64,000 nt of DNA from Candidatus Omnitrophota bacterium. GTDB lineage: Bacteria > Hinthialibacterota > Hinthialibacteria > Hinthialibacterales > Hinthialibacteraceae. The stretch spans positions 1 to 64,000 of the forward strand of contig JBFMBP010000110.1 of NCBI GenBank assembly GCA_040755155.1, in the 5' to 3' direction. Positions within the stretch are counted from its first letter, which is position 1. Each line of letters begins with the position of its first letter. The position numbers were made by a program, and so were the translations under genes. Shown here one piece after another: positions 33,203-41,860 of the stretch. The notes below the pieces were generated by a model, which had not been told where the DNA came from, made no database searches, and was given only the letters and a program-made list of their open reading frames with translations.

Positions 33203-34669
33203 ATGAAGAGGAAAAAAAACTTCTGCGCAATATGGAATCGTTTATTCGTCGTCGCGTTAATAGTTCTATTGGCGGCTATTCCCTCCGCTTGGAGCCAGGG
33301 CGATAAATCCGATGGAGACCGCATCGATAAACTGGAAAAAGAAAATGCTCAATTGCGCCAAATGATCGAGGCTTTGCAGATGCGCCTGGACCGCGTCGAA
33401 GGCAAAAAGGAACAGGAACCGGCTAAAGAAGAGGATTCCGGCAAGAAAAAGAAGAAGAAAGACGAGAAGAAAGAAGAATCCGCTCCCTCCGAAGCCGATC
33501 AGGTCATATCCGCCACGGAAGCGGCCGCCGACAAATCCCAACGGCGGCGAACGGAAGAATACGCCGTGGAATCCGAAGTGGAAATGGAGCAAACAAAAGG
33601 GAAAAAGGAAGAAGCCTGGCTGCCTTCCCTGCGCGGCGAGCAGTTTCAATTGGGGGGGAGATTGCAAGTGGATTATTACGATAGGGAAGACGAAACGCTG
33701 TTACCGTCCGCCTTTCCGGAAAATCCCGGCGGAACGTTTAAGGTCGACGAGTTCCGCCTTAGCCTGGACGCCGATTTCAAAAACAAAATCCGCTTTCACA
33801 GCGATATCGATTTTGTGGACGAAGAAGGCAATACCCGTCTTTTGGAATCTTATATCGATTTCGACGAATTGCCTCTGAACTCCGATCTGCGCGTTGGTTT
33901 GCAGCCGCAGTTCTTTCGTCCAGCGCGGTTTACGGAAAATTATCCCCTCGCAGGAACCGCTTTTTGGCGCGGCCGCGATATCGGGGCAACCTGGAGAGGC
34001 GTCTATGGCCCGGTTTACGCCTATGCCGCCGTTTCCAACGGTTTGAGGTTGAACGATAAAGCCGTGGGCGAAGACGATTCCGTAAAAGCGATCGGCGTGG
34101 ACGAAAGTTCGATCGACATGGACGGCGGCAAAGAATGGAGCGGCGGCCTCGGCGCCGCCTACGATTTGGGCGCCTATGGAAAGTTCGATCTTCTGGGTTT
34201 TGCGTTGATTGGCGATCTTGATCAAAACGATCTCGATTTCCTTCAGACGGCGGTTCCCGGATATGGACAATCCAATAATGACAACCGCGAATGGTTCGGC
34301 GGCAACCTGGAATACGATATCGAAGAGTGGGATTTCTTCGCCCAAATTATATCCGGCCGGGATGGAGAGATGGATCGCACCGGCTGGTATGCGGAATTAT
34401 CGCGGAAATTTACTTTTTCAGGACTGAAATATTTAAATTCGATTCGCCCCTTGGTCCGCTATGGAGAGTTGGATGTGGATTTAAACAAAAGACCCTACTC
34501 CGCCGACGGTTCATTGACTTGGGACCGGCGGCAATGGCTTTTCGCCCTGATTTCGGAACTGACCCGCAACGTCAATTTCCGCGCGGAATACGCGCTGAAT
34601 CAGGAAGAAACGGGGGGGCCGGACGTACAAAACAACGAATTGCTTTTCCAACTCGAAATCGTTTTTTAA
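33203..34669 (+). CDS. OprO/OprP-like outer-membrane porin with N-terminal coiled coil
   Basis: The protein is about 488 residues from this ATG; in-frame ATGs at 33176 and 33188 are possible, and I prefer the start giving the compact signal peptide MKRKKNFCAIWNRLFVVALI. After cleavage comes a coiled coil (DRIDKLEKENAQLRQMIEAL), a Lys/Glu-rich linker (~70-130), then a beta-barrel region. The barrel has FQLGGRLQVDYYDR, FKVDEFRLSLDADFKN and AFWRGRDIGATWRG, ending NNELLFQLEIVF with a terminal Phe for BAM recognition. It should form a trimeric anion or phosphate channel, with the coiled coil perhaps crossing the periplasm. It shows the cell has an outer membrane. Confidence 0.85.
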   Translation: MKRKKNFCAIWNRLFVVALIVLLAAIPSAWSQGDKSDGDRIDKLEKENAQLRQMIEALQMRLDRVEGKKEQEPAKEEDSGKKKKKKDEKKEESAPSEADQVISATEAAADKSQRRRTEEYAVESEVEMEQTKGKKEEAWLPSLRGEQFQLGGRLQVDYYDREDETLLPSAFPENPGGTFKVDEFRLSLDADFKNKIRFHSDIDFVDEEGNTRLLESYIDFDELPLNSDLRVGLQPQFFRPARFTENYPLAGTAFWRGRDIGATWRGVYGPVYAYAAVSNGLRLNDKAVGEDDSVKAIGVDESSIDMDGGKEWSGGLGAAYDLGAYGKFDLLGFALIGDLDQNDLDFLQTAVPGYGQSNNDNREWFGGNLEYDIEEWDFFAQIISGRDGEMDRTGWYAELSRKFTFSGLKYLNSIRPLVRYGELDVDLNKRPYSADGSLTWDRRQWLFALISELTRNVNFRAEYALNQEETGGPDVQNNELLFQLEIVF

Positions 34670-34841
34670 TCATTCCCAATCGAAGTCCTGGGGGAATGGC
34701 TTCTTAAAACTTGCGCTGCTCATCATATCCAAATTAATCGATTCCGCTGTTTCCAGCGTTTGATCTTTTCGCCCAGCGCAAGAGGATCGGCGATGGAATA
34801 GGCGGCGAGAAATTCTTCCTGGCAAAGAGAAGAATAAAAAC

Positions 34842-35570
34842 ATGGGAAATATTCTATCCGCTACGGGAATAGGGGATATTCCCCATCCCTTTCAAAGCCT
34901 TTCATCGACTATGAATACTCAACATTTTGTAGAAAGTCTGAACTATACCGATATTCTCATTTCTCTCTCCGCCGCCGCCATTCTAGCAGCGCTGCTAGCC
35001 TATCATCCCAAACGGCAGGTGGAGACGGGAGGACCGGTCAACGATAAGGAACTGAAGCAAAACCAAATCCTCATCTGCGTGGCGGGCGCCACGCTTGTCT
35101 GCCTGATCCGAGGCAGTTTGGAACTTTCCTTCGGTTTGGTGGGTCTAGGCGGCTTGGTGCGCTACCGCACTTCGATGCGCAATCCTACCGATCTTTCCTT
35201 TATCTTCATCTTGATCGGAATAGGAATGTCCTGCGGTCTCCAATTCTACAAATTCGCGATAACGATTACGGGATTCATCTACGTCCTTCTCTATATTCTC
35301 GATTTCAGCGGCGGCGCCTATAAGAATATTTGGGTTGTGCGCGTCTCATCCACCAATGTCCACATCGTGGAGAATCAGTTCAAATCCATGGCGAAAGATT
35401 TGGGATTTCATATCATCTCCATGAAAACCTCGGTTCAAACCGGCCGCTTCCGCTGCCGATTCACGTCCAAGTCCAAACTGATCAGCGACGAATTGACCCA
35501 AAACATCCGCGAACGCTGCGGTGAGGACGTCCAATTCACCCGCATCGACTGGGAGCTGGTGAGGGATTGA
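34842..35570 (+). CDS. DUF4956 membrane protein
   Basis: These 242 residues show several transmembrane helices (~38-52, ~78-95, ~118-135, ~138-155). Between helices lies the DUF4956 hallmark GLGGLVRYRTSMRNPTDLSF. A cytosolic ferredoxin-like tail (~165-242) follows. DUF4956 proteins are often found beside VTC-like polyphosphate polymerase genes and CotH kinases, but neither is here. Function is not established. A weak terminator lies ~100 bp downstream. Confidence 0.85.
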   Translation: MGNILSATGIGDIPHPFQSLSSTMNTQHFVESLNYTDILISLSAAAILAALLAYHPKRQVETGGPVNDKELKQNQILICVAGATLVCLIRGSLELSFGLVGLGGLVRYRTSMRNPTDLSFIFILIGIGMSCGLQFYKFAITITGFIYVLLYILDFSGGAYKNIWVVRVSSTNVHIVENQFKSMAKDLGFHIISMKTSVQTGRFRCRFTSKSKLISDELTQNIRERCGEDVQFTRIDWELVRD

Positions 35571-35669
35571 TTTCTTAGTCGATCTGCGCTCCCATGAAAC
35601 GATAAATGACAGTTTTCAAGTGAATACAGAATTCGTTCCCGCCTCTTTATAAAGAAGAAACGTTGAACG

Positions 35670-35697
35670 CGGCCGATTCTCAAACAAGGGCCGTTTT
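35670..35697 (+). terminator. Possible weak terminator after the DUF4956 gene
   Basis: CGGCC (35670-35674) pairs with GGCCG (35689-35693) over a 14-nt loop, followed by TTTT. The stem is short, so this is tentative. The rest of the 35571-35862 gap shows no gene. Confidence 0.35.
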
Positions 35698-35862
35698 CAT
35701 TCTCGCTTTTTGAAAAATCCATAAAATGCGCACTTGCTGGGCTAACCATTTTTATGGAAAATGTTTCTAAGGGCGGATTTTATTTTCTACTTCTAATATT
35801 ATTGCGTTCTGCTATTTTGGGATAAGGATTGAAGGCGATGGAAAAAATGGAGGACGTGGTCC

Positions 35863-35973
35863 ATGTGTCGATATATAACCCATCTCATTCAGGAACTAAG
35901 ATTTACGGGAGGACGGTTCGACCAATATCAGGGCCGTTTAGATTTTGATGTTTTGCCGGAATTATTGGTTTAA
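35863..35973 (+). pseudogene. Broken N-terminal part of the gene upstream of the PIN gene
   Basis: In the same frame as the following CDS, an ATG opens MCRYITHLIQELRFTGGRFD and DFDVLPELLV and hits TAA at 35971-35973, then continues KKIL into the GTG of the next entry. Read through, LDFDVLPELLV-x-KKILVETAKELWRRN is a continuous family-like sequence. The TAA therefore looks like a nonsense change (Tyr codon TAT or TAC to TAA) splitting one gene. Confidence 0.55.
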
Positions 35974-35985
35974 AAAAAGATTTTA

Positions 35986-36804
35986 GTGGAAACGGCTAAA
36001 GAATTATGGCGTCGAAACAATCTCGACAGAGAACATTTGCCTAAAGGATTTGAAGAAAATATCCGTCTCGCGCTTCGTGAAGTTCGTGAAGGTTCCTGTA
36101 TTATTCCTGTAGAGAGGATTATTGAAATCGATGAGGAATCCTTATTTGGAGAAGAATATGTCAGAGATGAAGTAGATGCGGCTAGCGAAATTCTTACCGA
36201 TACGCTTATCGCCGTAGAAGCGGACGAACCGTTTCCAGAACCATTGCCCAAAAAGATCATCCCTTTATTTCGTGATTGGGGAAAAACTTTACAACAAAAT
36301 GAATCCATTGAAATTCGGACGAATGGAAAGGGTTCGGCCCCTTTTAACTGGATCAATAAAGAACGAATTTTTTCTCGATCGACAAAGACCTATTATGATA
36401 AGGTAAGCCTCATTGGCGAAGTGCGGGCCGCCAGTTTGAAAGCCAGAGAAGGAGGGACGTTCACAATTTTAACCGACGACGGTTTTTCCGTAAAAGGGAT
36501 TTTTACTCCGGAGCAAGAATCGGATATCACCGCTGCTCTTCATAACCACAGTTCTATAAAACTCCGCATCACAGGAGAAGCGGAATTCGACGACGCAGGT
36601 CAAATTCAGCGCTTTGAATGCGTGGACGATGTTCAAGAATCCATTGCGGGAGAACCGCCATTCGATCCAACTGCGCGTCCCATTTGGGAGCAAGTAATCG
36701 AACTGGGAGAATCCGTTCCGGAAGAAGAATGGGATCGGATTCCAACGGATTTATCGAAAAACCTCGATCATTATCTCTATGGGGCAAAAAGAGAATTGGA
36801 TTAA
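35986..36804 (+). CDS. PIN-associated protein of unknown function (N-terminus probably lost)
   Basis: These 272 residues start at a GTG without a good Shine-Dalgarno. The opening ETAKELWRRNNLDREHLPKG and FEENIRLALREVREGS is a recurrent pattern in proteins encoded just before PIN-domain genes. The body has an OB-like or beta-barrel stretch (VSLIGEVRAASLKAREGGTF). The stop overlaps the PIN gene start (TAATG), so the two are coupled, and it probably serves as the partner of that PIN protein. Upstream in-frame sequence separated by one stop codon suggests the natural protein was about 40 residues longer. Confidence 0.55.
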   Translation: METAKELWRRNNLDREHLPKGFEENIRLALREVREGSCIIPVERIIEIDEESLFGEEYVRDEVDAASEILTDTLIAVEADEPFPEPLPKKIIPLFRDWGKTLQQNESIEIRTNGKGSAPFNWINKERIFSRSTKTYYDKVSLIGEVRAASLKAREGGTFTILTDDGFSVKGIFTPEQESDITAALHNHSSIKLRITGEAEFDDAGQIQRFECVDDVQESIAGEPPFDPTARPIWEQVIELGESVPEEEWDRIPTDLSKNLDHYLYGAKRELD

Positions 36805-37223
36805 TGAAAATCGTATATGCAGATGCTTGTTATTGGATTGCCCTATTTAATCCAAAAGATCAATTGCATCGAAATGCAAAGGAAATATCTTCAAAACTTG
36901 GCGCTTGCCGAATTGTTACTAGTGAAATGATTATCGTTGAACTTTTATATGGATTGAGCGGATGCGGTCCTGTTTTACGGGAAAAAGCCGTGAAAATCAT
37001 AATGAAACTAAGGGAAAATCCCAACGTTGAAATTGTTCCCCAAACAAGCCGTCAACTTCAATGCGCCATAAAACGGTACGAAAGAATGAAAGACAAAGAA
37101 TGGGGGATTCCCGATTGCGCCAGTTTTGACATCATGGAAGAAAAGGGAATTAAAGAAGCGCTTACGTATGATCGGCATTTTATCCAAGCTGGGTATGTTG
37201 CTTTTATGAAAGAGACCCCTTAA
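36804..37223 (+). CDS. PIN-domain ribonuclease (VapC-like)
   Basis: This 139-residue PIN protein has the acidic active-site residues in order: D7 (VYADACYW), E46 (IIVELLYG), D104 (GIPDCASFD) and D123 (TYDRHF). PIN enzymes cleave RNA with Mg2+, often as VapC toxins. It overlaps the preceding gene by one base (TAATG), the usual arrangement of a PIN toxin with its partner. The catalytic set is intact while the partner looks damaged at its N-terminus. That is a notable mismatch if this were an active toxin. Confidence 0.85.
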   Translation: MKIVYADACYWIALFNPKDQLHRNAKEISSKLGACRIVTSEMIIVELLYGLSGCGPVLREKAVKIIMKLRENPNVEIVPQTSRQLQCAIKRYERMKDKEWGIPDCASFDIMEEKGIKEALTYDRHFIQAGYVAFMKETP

Positions 37224-37246
37224 TTACCGAAATATTAGGAAAAACA

Positions 37247-37272
37247 TAGAAAAGACGGCCCAAGGAGCCGCC
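37247..37272 (-). terminator. Terminator after leuD
   Basis: On the minus strand GGCGGC pairs with GCCGTC (one G-U) over a 7-nt loop, followed by TTTTC. On the plus strand the same hairpin is followed by CGTTCTTTTT, so it may also end the PIN transcript. Confidence 0.55.
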
Positions 37273-37306
37273 CGTTCTTTTTCTCTCTCTCTATCGTCAT
37301 CGCCAA

Positions 37307-37903
37307 TCAGGCGATTCCCCGCTTCTTTTCGTAAGCCGCGATCTTCTCTTCGTGTTCCAGCGTCAATCCGATGGCGTCCAATCCCTCCAGCAGGCAGTAC
37401 TTTTTGAAAGGATCGATGGAAAAGGCAAGCTCGGCGCCGTCCGGTTTGACGATTCTCTGCTGCTTGAGATCGATGGTCAGACGGTAGCCTTCCTGGGCGC
37501 GAACTTCTCCGAACAGGGCGTCGATCGTTTTCGTGGGCAGAACGATGGGCAGCATTCCATTGTTGAAGCAATTGTTGAAAAAGATATCGGCGAACGATGG
37601 CGCCAGGATGCAGCGGAAGCCGTAATTGTTCAGCGCCCAGGGCGCGTGCTCCCGCGAAGATCCGCAGCCGAAATTCTCCTTGGCGAGCAGGATGCTGGCG
37701 CCTTGGTAGCGCGGCGCGTTGGGTTCGAAATCGGGATTAAGCTCTCCGTCCTCTCGATAGCGCCAATCGAAGAAAAGGAACTCCCCATACCCCGTGCGCT
37801 CGATTCGTTTCAGAAACTGCTTGGGGATGATCTGATCGGTATCCACATTCAGCGCCTCCAAGGGCGCGACGATTCCGGTTAAGGTCGTGAACGGTTTCAT
37901 CAT
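37307..37903 (-). CDS. leuD: 3-isopropylmalate dehydratase small subunit
   Basis: This 198-residue protein is full-length for LeuD. It has [19 protein letters not shown] at the N-terminus, [16 protein letters not shown] in the centre and the swivelling aconitase-type domain throughout. With LeuC it isomerises 2- to 3-isopropylmalate in leucine synthesis. The start overlaps the leuC stop by 3 bases (TAAATG context), so the subunits are co-translated. A terminator follows. Confidence 0.95.
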   Translation of the reverse strand: MMKPFTTLTGIVAPLEALNVDTDQIIPKQFLKRIERTGYGEFLFFDWRYREDGELNPDFEPNAPRYQGASILLAKENFGCGSSREHAPWALNNYGFRCILAPSFADIFFNNCFNNGMLPIVLPTKTIDALFGEVRAQEGYRLTIDLKQQRIVKPDGAELAFSIDPFKKYCLLEGLDAIGLTLEHEEKIAAYEKKRGIA

Positions 37904-39309
37904 TTATACTCCCATTGGCGAATATCGGCGAAATGGCCTTTGACGGCGGCGGCGGCGGCCATGGCGGGACTGACGAGATGGGTGCGTCCCCCCTTGCCTT
38001 GGCGGCCTTCGAAATTGCGGTTGGAGGTGGCGGCGCAACGGTCGCCGGGATTCAATACATCGGCGTTCATAGCCAGGCACATTGAGCAGCCAGCCTCCCG
38101 CCATTCGAATCCAGCGTCTAGGAAAATTTTATCCAGCCCTTCTTTCTCTGCTTGTTTCTTGACGGCAGTAGAACCAGGCACGATCAACGCCTGTTCGATG
38201 GAGGGGTGGATTTGATAACCTTTGACAGTTTTGGCTGCTTCCCGCAAATCTTCGATCCGTCCGTTTGTGCAGGAACCAATGAAAATTTTATTGACGCGAA
38301 ATTCCCGCGCGGGCGTTCCTTCTTCGATTCCCATATATTTCAAGGCGCTTTCCGCCGCTAGCCGTTGGTTGGCGTCTTTGATTTCGGAAAGAATGGGCGC
38401 TTTGCCCGATATGCCCGTCACCATTCCCAGCGACGTGCCCCACGTTACTTGCGGCTCGATGGCGCTGGCGTCCAGTTCCATCGTCTTGTCGTAAGCGCAA
38501 CCTTCGTCCGACGCCCAAGTCCTCCATTCTATTCGTAAATCTTCCCAAGTTTTTTCTTTGGGCAAATAAGGACGGCCTTTCATATAAGCGAACGTCGTTT
38601 CGTCTGGAGAGATAAGACCGGCGCGAGCGCCCGCTTCGATAGACATATTGCAGACGGTCATCCGTCCTTCCATGCTCAGGCTTCGAATCGCATCGCCGGT
38701 ATATTCGATCACATAGCCCGTTCCTCCGGCGGTTCCGATTTTTCCGATGATGGCGAGGATGATATCCTTGGAGAAAATTCCTTGCGGCAACTTTCCGTTT
38801 ACGCGCACTTGCAGCGTTTTGGATTTCTTTTGCGGCAGCGTTTGCGTGGCTAAAACATGCTCTACTTCGCTAGTGCCGATGCCGAACGCCAAGGCGCCGA
38901 AAGCTCCGTGGGTGGCCGTGTGGGAATCGCCGCAAACGATAGTCATTCCCGGTTGCGTAAGACCGAGTTCCGGACCGATGACGTGAACAATTCCGTTTAA
39001 GGGATCGTTCATATCGAAGCAAGCAATCCCGAATTCCTTGCAGTTGGCGCGCAAGGTTTCGACCTGCTTTTTGGACATGGGTTCCTGAATGGGGATGGAC
39101 CGGTCCGTCGTGGGGATATTGTGGTCCATCGTTGCGAACGTCAAATCGGGACGGCGCACGTTCCTCTCCGCCAGGCGCAATCCTTCGAAGGCCTGGGGAG
39201 ACGTGACCTCGTGAATATAATGCCGGTCGATGTAGATTAGAGGAGTCTTTCCCTCCTCTTCGTAAACGACGTGCGCATCCCATATTTTTTCGAAAATATT
39301 TTTTGCCAT
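37900..39309 (-). CDS. leuC: 3-isopropylmalate dehydratase large subunit
   Basis: This 469-residue protein has aconitase-family landmarks: [57 protein letters not shown] and [10 protein letters not shown]. The last two supply the three cysteines for the 4Fe-4S cluster. It forms the catalytic heterodimer with LeuD. GAGGA lies upstream of the ATG. leuA and leuB are not in the window. Confidence 0.96.
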   Translation of the reverse strand: MAKNIFEKIWDAHVVYEEEGKTPLIYIDRHYIHEVTSPQAFEGLRLAERNVRRPDLTFATMDHNIPTTDRSIPIQEPMSKKQVETLRANCKEFGIACFDMNDPLNGIVHVIGPELGLTQPGMTIVCGDSHTATHGAFGALAFGIGTSEVEHVLATQTLPQKKSKTLQVRVNGKLPQGIFSKDIILAIIGKIGTAGGTGYVIEYTGDAIRSLSMEGRMTVCNMSIEAGARAGLISPDETTFAYMKGRPYLPKEKTWEDLRIEWRTWASDEGCAYDKTMELDASAIEPQVTWGTSLGMVTGISGKAPILSEIKDANQRLAAESALKYMGIEEGTPAREFRVNKIFIGSCTNGRIEDLREAAKTVKGYQIHPSIEQALIVPGSTAVKKQAEKEGLDKIFLDAGFEWREAGCSMCLAMNADVLNPGDRCAATSNRNFEGRQGKGGRTHLVSPAMAAAAAVKGHFADIRQWEYK

Positions 39310-39393
39310 AAATTTTTCCTCGCTTTATCGAATCCGCATTGCAGCGATAGCTGCCGCGCAGTTTCGTCCCAAACGGTTTCGCTGAAAAAAATT

Positions 39394-39422
39394 ATTATAA
39401 TCGCTATCGACGCCATTGCCCA
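39394..39422 (-). promoter_or_regulatory. Promoter of leuCD
   Basis: On the minus strand TGGGCA (39417-39422) and a consensus TATAAT (39394-39399) are 17 nt apart, with a leader of ~85 nt. A small GCAGC-GATA-GCTGC hairpin lies in the leader. I see no leucine-rich leader peptide or T-box. Confidence 0.5.
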
Positions 39423-39475
39423 GTAGCTTCGAAGACGCGGGAATACGCGCGCTAACAATTTTAAAACGCTTTCTT

Positions 39476-39507
39476 TTGACAAAATCGCGGGATTTTTGTA
39501 GTATAAT
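39476..39507 (+). promoter_or_regulatory. Promoter of the small antitoxin-like gene
   Basis: TTGACA (39476-39481) is followed 17 nt later by TAGTAT (39499-39504), overlapping TATAAT (39502-39507). Either could be the -10. Confidence 0.6.
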
Positions 39508-39548
39508 CAACCACGATTCGATTCGCTTAAAGGGAGATTAATTCGATT

Positions 39549-39752
39549 ATGGTTGCAACAGAAAAACTTATACATAGAATTCGCGCGCTTCCGCCTGAAC
39601 AAGCGCAACAGGTTTCGAATTTTATCGATGGATTGGATAACGAAATCGGCTTAGATGAGAACATCGCCGAACATGATCGCCGCTTGCAAGACACTCATGA
39701 AGAAGATTTCATTCTACACACTCTAGTCTGCGAAAAAATCCTTCGAAAATAA
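39549..39752 (+). CDS. Small antitoxin-like protein without partner
   Basis: This 67-residue protein begins MVATEKLIHRIRALPPEQAQ QVSNFIDGL, similar in pattern to the N-terminal helices of the antitoxins at 377-616 and 1157-1420 and to DUF2281-type antitoxins. It has its own good promoter. No toxin gene follows; instead a palindromic repeat and a GH9 gene do. The C-terminus (LHTLVCEKILRK) may be out of its original context. Probably an orphan antitoxin remnant. Confidence 0.5.
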   Translation: MVATEKLIHRIRALPPEQAQQVSNFIDGLDNEIGLDENIAEHDRRLQDTHEEDFILHTLVCEKILRK

Positions 39753-39774
39753 AAACTGTAATTTAGGAATCATC

Positions 39775-39804
39775 GATGGATCGAACGACGCGATCCATCC
39801 TACG
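39775..39804. repeat. GATGGGTC-family palindrome, single arm
   Basis: GATGGATC and GATCCATC enclose GAACGACGC, then CCTACG. It is one arm of the family seen in pairs at 45036-45115 and 59528-59606, and it abuts the start of the GH9 gene. Confidence 0.6.
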
Positions 39805-39813
39805 TTCTACTTC

Positions 39814-41535
39814 ATGGATAATAAATTGCGATTCCTTATTCTATTAATCTCCCTAATGTTCGCTTCCCCGTTTTGCGCCAAAAGCGAAGAAGCGCCCGTC
39901 TCGCCCGATATCCACGTCGATCAAATCGGCTATCTGCCTTCCGTCAATAAAATCGCGTTCGTCTCTTCTCCGACGGGCCAGCCGTTTAAATTGCTGTACG
40001 CTAAAACCGGCAAGGCGGCGATGAAAGGCATGTTGTCGTTGGAGGCGGCGTACGATAAGGCCAGCGGCAGTCATATATGGGCGGCCGATTTCAGCGTGAT
40101 CGGCGCCACCGGCGAATATATGCTGGAAGTACCAGGCTTAGGGCGATCGTATTCATTCCGCATCGACGACGGCCTTTACAGCCAGGCGGCGCTTGTGGCG
40201 ATGAAGAGTTTTTATTTCCAACGCTATGGCGTTGGCCTTGCCAAACCATTCGCGGGTCCTTGGGCGCAAAAAACGCCCCAGCCCGCCGAAGAGATCGTCC
40301 ATTCCTCTACGGAGCCGGAAGCGGCGCCTATCGGCATCGTTGGCGGCTGGCATGATGGAGGGGATAATGGCCGCTACGCCGTGAATGGCTCGTTTGCGGC
40401 GGGGATGCTGATGCTTCTGCATGAAATCTCCCCGCAAAGTTTCGGCGATCGTTCTTTGAATATTCCCGAAAGCGGCAATGGCGTCCCCGACATCCTCGAT
40501 GAAACGCGCTGGGAAATCGCCTGGCTGCTGCAAATGCAAGACGAAAGCGGCGGCGTCCACCACAAACTCACGCCCAACGAATGGATCAAAACCTCGCCCG
40601 CCGCCAAGGAAAAGGAGAAACTCATTCTCTTCCCCATCTCCACCGCCGCTACGGCGGGCGCCAGCGCCGTTTGGGCCAAGGCGGCGCGCCTTTATTCCCC
40701 TTACGATGCGACGTTCGCCGCCGAATGCCTGGCTGCCGCGCAAAAAGCCTGGAAGTTTTTGGAAATCCATCCGAACGACGGCGGCTTCAACAATCCCGAC
40801 GGCGCCATTACCAAAACCTATAACGATAAAGACGATTCCGACGAGCGCTTCTGGGCGGCTGTGGAATTGTATCGCGCCACGGAAGACGCGCGTTTTCTTG
40901 ACGTCCTTCGCGTCATGGGCGAAAAACGGGCGCCGTTCCTTTCCGCTTCCGGCTATTGGGGCAACGTCATGCCGCTGGCCGCGGCGGAAATGCTATGCGC
41001 CGCCAAGGACAAATTCGAAGCGAAAATGGCCGATGAAATCGTGAGAGATTTACTTTCCCTCGCGGATAGTTTCGTGGAAAAGAGCCAATGCGAAGGATAC
41101 CGGCAAAGCATCCAGCCGGGGGAATATACCTGGGGATCGAACGCCGTTCTTTTGCAGAACGCCTTTATTCTTTGTTTGGCGAACCGGATTCAGCCCAAGG
41201 AAAAATATCGACGAACGTTAATGGATCAATGGCATTATATTCTAGGTAGGAATCCGCTTTCGCGATGCTTCGTCACCAGCCTGGGTTCTCTCTCCCCTCA
41301 AAAACCCCATCATCCGCTTTCGATGACGGATAAGGTGGAAGAACCCATCCCCGGTTTGCTCGTTGGCGGACCGAATCAGTTCCTGAACGATACTATTCTC
41401 AAAAACACGTTCCTTATCGAAGCGCCCCCGGCGGTGGAGTATATCGACAGCGAGGAGAGTTTCGCGTCGAATGAAGTTTCCATTAGCTGGAATGCAGTCC
41501 TAACGTTCGTCGCCGCCTCCATCGCGTTTTTCTAA
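39814..41535 (+). CDS. Secreted GH9 glycoside hydrolase (endoglucanase-type)
   Basis: This 573-residue protein has a signal peptide (~1-25). An N-terminal Ig-like CelD_N domain (~30-115, HVDQIGYLP...KIAFVSS) is followed by the GH9 (alpha/alpha)6 barrel. GGWHDGGDNGRYAVNGS carries the Asp pair of the family, where DAGD is canonical. YILGRNPLSRCFVTSLGS...PHHP is the GH9 C-terminal motif, with the usual HHR Arg replaced. The end, YIDSEESFASNEVSISWNA, holds the catalytic Glu. It should hydrolyse beta-1,4-glucans or related chains outside the cytoplasm. A clear Shine-Dalgarno is absent; a palindromic repeat lies right upstream. Confidence 0.9.
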   Translation: MDNKLRFLILLISLMFASPFCAKSEEAPVSPDIHVDQIGYLPSVNKIAFVSSPTGQPFKLLYAKTGKAAMKGMLSLEAAYDKASGSHIWAADFSVIGATGEYMLEVPGLGRSYSFRIDDGLYSQAALVAMKSFYFQRYGVGLAKPFAGPWAQKTPQPAEEIVHSSTEPEAAPIGIVGGWHDGGDNGRYAVNGSFAAGMLMLLHEISPQSFGDRSLNIPESGNGVPDILDETRWEIAWLLQMQDESGGVHHKLTPNEWIKTSPAAKEKEKLILFPISTAATAGASAVWAKAARLYSPYDATFAAECLAAAQKAWKFLEIHPNDGGFNNPDGAITKTYNDKDDSDERFWAAVELYRATEDARFLDVLRVMGEKRAPFLSASGYWGNVMPLAAAEMLCAAKDKFEAKMADEIVRDLLSLADSFVEKSQCEGYRQSIQPGEYTWGSNAVLLQNAFILCLANRIQPKEKYRRTLMDQWHYILGRNPLSRCFVTSLGSLSPQKPHHPLSMTDKVEEPIPGLLVGGPNQFLNDTILKNTFLIEAPPAVEYIDSEESFASNEVSISWNAVLTFVAASIAFF

Positions 41536-41660
41536 ATCACGTTACGCAGCCAGTACTGTCGCGCCATCGGAAAAATCGTTTAAGAGAGGCGTTGAGTTAT
41601 CCATGATTATCGTTCTTTCGAAAAGCGAAAAGAATCGATAGCCGCGAAATTTCTTCTTCC

Positions 41661-41732
41661 AGCCTTGAAAGGCTATTATCAAATGCCGCTTTAAAGGGGC
41701 AAACGGTCATAGCCCGCCGTTTCAACGGCGGG
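41661..41732. repeat. Cluster of three small palindromes
   Basis: AGCCTT-GA-AAGGCT (41661-41674), GCC.CTTTAAAG.GGC (~41684-41699) and CCCGCCGTT-TC-AACGGCGGG (41713-41732) follow one another between convergent genes. The last one recurs with a longer loop at 45003-45026. The rest of the 41536-41860 gap contains no gene. Confidence 0.55.
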
Positions 41733-41860
41733 ATTAGGAATGGATTTCTTTTTCGTGTTTTTCTTTTTCATTTCGCGTTTTCGCGATTCAAACAGCGAAG
41801 ATAAGAGATTCCTTAAATTTCCCATTGCTCGTAACATGAGTTAGAAAGTTCGATTCTTGA

